From NCBI GenBank assembly GCA_020353535.1, contig CP070696.1:3451723-3515722 (forward strand): a stretch of 64,000 nucleotides of DNA, in the 5' to 3' direction. Each line of letters begins with the position of its first letter. The stretch's first letter is position 1. This document shows positions 62,218-64,000 of this stretch, piece by piece. The position numbers and the translations under genes are program-made. The DNA is from Spirochaetaceae bacterium (GTDB lineage: Bacteria > Spirochaetota > Spirochaetia > SZUA-6 > DRHE01). The notes under the pieces were generated by a model. The model did no database searches and was not told the DNA's origin. It saw only the letters and a list, made by a program, of their open reading frames with translations.

Positions 62218-63057
62218 ATGATGACCGGAAATAAAGTACGACCTTCGACGATAGAGGGGATCTTCTACCCGGCCGAGAAGGATGTTCTTTCGGCTCGGCT
62301 GCGCGACCTGCTGAACCACAACGACCGGGATGCAGTACAGACGCATACTCCATACAGCATCATCGTACCCCACTCGGCTATGGACTATTCTGGCGCGATC
62401 GCCGCCGCGGCCTATAGGGTTGTAGCGAACCGCAAGATCAAGACCGTGGTGTTGCTTGGGCCGGTTCACAGGGAGCTTGAGGAGATGGTCATTCTCCCTT
62501 ACTCCCAGATCTTTCAGACTCCTCTGGGATCGATTTCTGTAGATGAGGTCGATTTGAAGGATCTGACGAAGCTCTCATCCTCCTTCCGGATTGATGACAT
62601 CCCTCATCTGGAGGAACACTGCCTGGAAGCCCAACTTCCCTTTGTTCAACATCTGTTTCCCAGCGCCCGCATCGTTCCCATTCTTCTTGGCAAGCCGACT
62701 CGAACTCTGGTGCAGCTGCTCAGCGAATCTCTTTGGAAGCTCTATGCCGACAGAATCGCTTCGACCCTGTTCGTGGTTACGGCAAATATCACCTCGAACA
62801 CGGATGCGCAAAAAGGGCGGAGAGAAGCCGATCAGGTAATCGAGTGGATCGGCGACGGGAATTGGCGGTCCCTTCTTGAGGCGACCGAGAGCAAACGCAT
62901 CTCCTCTTGTGGCGCCGGTTGTCTAGCTGTTATACTCCAAATGAACGAAAGGCTCGGCGGGGCGATAAGCCTTCTCCAGCAGGGCAGTTCGCTGCCAAAG
63001 GTGAGAGACCCGAAAAAGGTCGTTCATTACGCCGCTTTTGTACTTCAGAATGGATAG
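62218..63057 (+). CDS. AmmeMemoRadiSam system protein B (Memo-like)
   Basis: This 279-residue protein matches MEMO1/AmmeMemoRadiSam B: VRPSTIEGIFYPAE, SIIVPHSAMDYSGAIAAAAY, LLGPVHRE, HCLEAQLPFVQHLFP and a late SSCGAGCLAVIL. Of the metal ligands known in human MEMO1, the first two histidines and the final cysteine have counterparts, but the SDLSHY-type histidine is replaced (VTANITSNTD). Function of the family is unsettled; redox or metal chemistry has been proposed. It is followed 11 bases later by the AMMECR1 gene. Confidence 0.88.
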   Translation: MMTGNKVRPSTIEGIFYPAEKDVLSARLRDLLNHNDRDAVQTHTPYSIIVPHSAMDYSGAIAAAAYRVVANRKIKTVVLLGPVHRELEEMVILPYSQIFQTPLGSISVDEVDLKDLTKLSSSFRIDDIPHLEEHCLEAQLPFVQHLFPSARIVPILLGKPTRTLVQLLSESLWKLYADRIASTLFVVTANITSNTDAQKGRREADQVIEWIGDGNWRSLLEATESKRISSCGAGCLAVILQMNERLGGAISLLQQGSSLPKVRDPKKVVHYAAFVLQNG

Positions 63058-63068
63058 AGAACAGGCGA

Positions 63069-63623
63069 ATGGAGTTTCAATTAACCCCTGAAGAAAAACA
63101 AATCCTTCTGCGCACGGCTCGAGAGGCCATCGGCGCACATTTGGAAAAAAGAAAACCCTGCTATCCGGAACCGACGGAGTTGTTAAAAAAAAAATGCGGC
63201 GCCTTCGTAACCCTGCACAAACAGGGTAAACTTCGAGGCTGCATCGGATATCTGGTCGCCAGCAAGGCGCTCATCGAAACAGTGGCCGAGGCCGCACAAT
63301 CCAGTGCGTTCAACGATCCCCGATTTCCCGCTCTCAGCACGCGGGAACTGAAAAGCGTAGATATCGAGATATCCGTACTCTCACCGCTGCGACGCATCGA
63401 ATCCGTGGAAGAAATCCGGGTCGGTGTGCACGGGATCATGTTGAAGAGCGGCTTTCGTTCCGGTCTCCTGCTGCCCCAGGTTGCCAGCGAATACGGTTGG
63501 GACCGGGATACGTTTCTGACTCACACCTGCTACAAGGCTGGCCTTTCCGGGGATTGCTGGCATTCCGCCGACACGGAGATAGAGGTCTTCAGCGCCGTTG
63601 TATTTGGCGAGGAACCATCGTGA
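63069..63623 (+). CDS. AmmeMemoRadiSam system protein A (AMMECR1 domain)
   Basis: This 184-residue AMMECR1 protein has KCGAFVTLHKQGKLRGCIGY, the core family motif, and SAFNDPRFPALSTREL and SGLLLPQVASEYGWD. It is encoded directly after the Memo-like gene, as in the recognised three-part system. The expected radical SAM partner is not present in the visible neighbourhood. A longer frame from 62907 inside the Memo gene was rejected. Its stop overlaps the next start (GTGA). Confidence 0.93.
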   Translation: MEFQLTPEEKQILLRTAREAIGAHLEKRKPCYPEPTELLKKKCGAFVTLHKQGKLRGCIGYLVASKALIETVAEAAQSSAFNDPRFPALSTRELKSVDIEISVLSPLRRIESVEEIRVGVHGIMLKSGFRSGLLLPQVASEYGWDRDTFLTHTCYKAGLSGDCWHSADTEIEVFSAVVFGEEPS

Positions 63624-64000
63624 CCGCGGAGCTGGGTGGAAAGCTCGAGCGGGAGGGCAGCCATGTTCTGGCCATTCCGGTCGGTGTTGGACGCAACGAA
63701 TTCGTCCTGACCAAGCTTGCCGAGCTGCGCAAGCTGCCTGCCCTGATAATCAGGGACGGTGAGATCGGCGAGTGGCGCTTCGAAGGCGTATTCAAACATC
63801 AAGAGCGCCTGTATCTGCACGGTCGGTATCTGGAGGGGCTGTTTCTGGAGGAAGCGGTTCAGAAGTCCTTTTCAGCTGCCCTTCCCTATCTAAGCCGCCT
63901 CGTCCATGCCCTGATCGCCCTCAAGCGCCGGGGGCGGATTTTGGAGTTCCTTCAGACCGACTCGGTGTACTTCCTCGCTGACGGCGGGATTCTCTTCCTG
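63620..64000 (+). CDS. Unknown protein, partial, coupled to the AMMECR1 gene
   Basis: The frame starts at GTG 63620, overlapping the AMMECR1 stop, and stays open to the right edge (127 codons). It begins MTAELGGKLEREGSHVLAIP, and later reads FKHQERLYLHGRYLEGLFLE. It looks soluble, with mixed strands and helices. No family was recognised from this fragment. It is coupled to the AmmeMemo pair and may act with it. Confidence 0.65.
   Translation, partial: MTAELGGKLEREGSHVLAIPVGVGRNEFVLTKLAELRKLPALIIRDGEIGEWRFEGVFKHQERLYLHGRYLEGLFLEEAVQKSFSAALPYLSRLVHALIALKRRGRILEFLQTDSVYFLADGGILFL

Overview
This window is chromosomal DNA of moderate-to-high GC (by eye, not computed) from a bacterium that I place among the free-living Spirochaetes (Spirochaetaceae-like). 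The reasons are gene content and order: cysS next to an ECF sigma gene with a zinc-finger anti-sigma gene (an adjacency I remember from Treponema), a Crp-like protein with two cyclic-nucleotide domains, a TrpR homologue, a lipoprotein with a LysM-like C-terminus, FecR and ankyrin periplasmic proteins, and CstA, rubredoxin, ferritin and acetate kinase, which fit a fermentative anaerobe or microaerophile. There is no sign of a large mobile element, prophage or CRISPR array. Coding density is very high; only one gene-free stretch exceeds 300 bases (23023-23467), and it is full of regulatory signals.

Layout. 1-6.2 kb: partial aconitase, TruD, a cupin, a GltS-like carrier and a small Cys-rich protein. 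6.2-8 kb: a trpR-trpB2 operon. 8-10.9 kb: a three-gene operon of HTH-EIIA, EIIA-PII-like and cation/proton antiporter proteins behind a promoter overlapped by a perfect dyad. 11-19.5 kb: phosphomannomutase, a LysM-like lipoprotein, a radical SAM protein, an ankyrin protein, an operon of a ParB-like protein, an SPL-family radical SAM protein and a FecR protein, then a MIP18/DUF59-like protein. 19.5-23 kb: an ArsA ATPase operon and CstA. 23-23.7 kb: a sigma-54 promoter with two phased upstream dyads driving a 67-residue protein. 23.7-29.5 kb: aldolase, orphan UgpC/MsmK ATPase, solute-binding lipoprotein, radical SAM protein and aminotransferase. 29.5-34.3 kb: a GlnE-like protein with N-terminal ACT domains, rubredoxin and ferritin. 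34.4-42 kb: TetR, cupin, B12-binding radical SAM, tRNA-Cys overlapping a NUDIX gene, SAM hydroxide adenosyltransferase, double-cNMP regulator, thioesterase and ketopantoate reductase. 42-50 kb: an ECF sigma operon, then cysS divergent from murB-mgtE-pfkB. 50-64 kb: a putative envelope protein, ackA, a PIN-toxin remnant, psuK-psuG, phosphatase, HisD homologue, folC, two envelope/membrane proteins, macrodomain protein, RqcH-type NFACT protein and an AmmeMemo B-A pair.

The most striking window-wide signal is at gene starts. About a dozen genes lack a Shine-Dalgarno sequence and instead have a TANNNT -10 box ending 5-8 bases (nine times exactly 6) before the start codon, so transcription should begin on or next to the start codon. 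This predicts many leaderless mRNAs. The other strong candidates for new biology are the sigma-54 unit at 23.3-23.7 kb, the PTS-coupled antiporter operon, the ParB-like/SPL pair, the ACT-GlnE fusion and the HisD homologue with two changed zinc-ligand positions. Product names rest on motifs I recognise in the translations; no database search was run.
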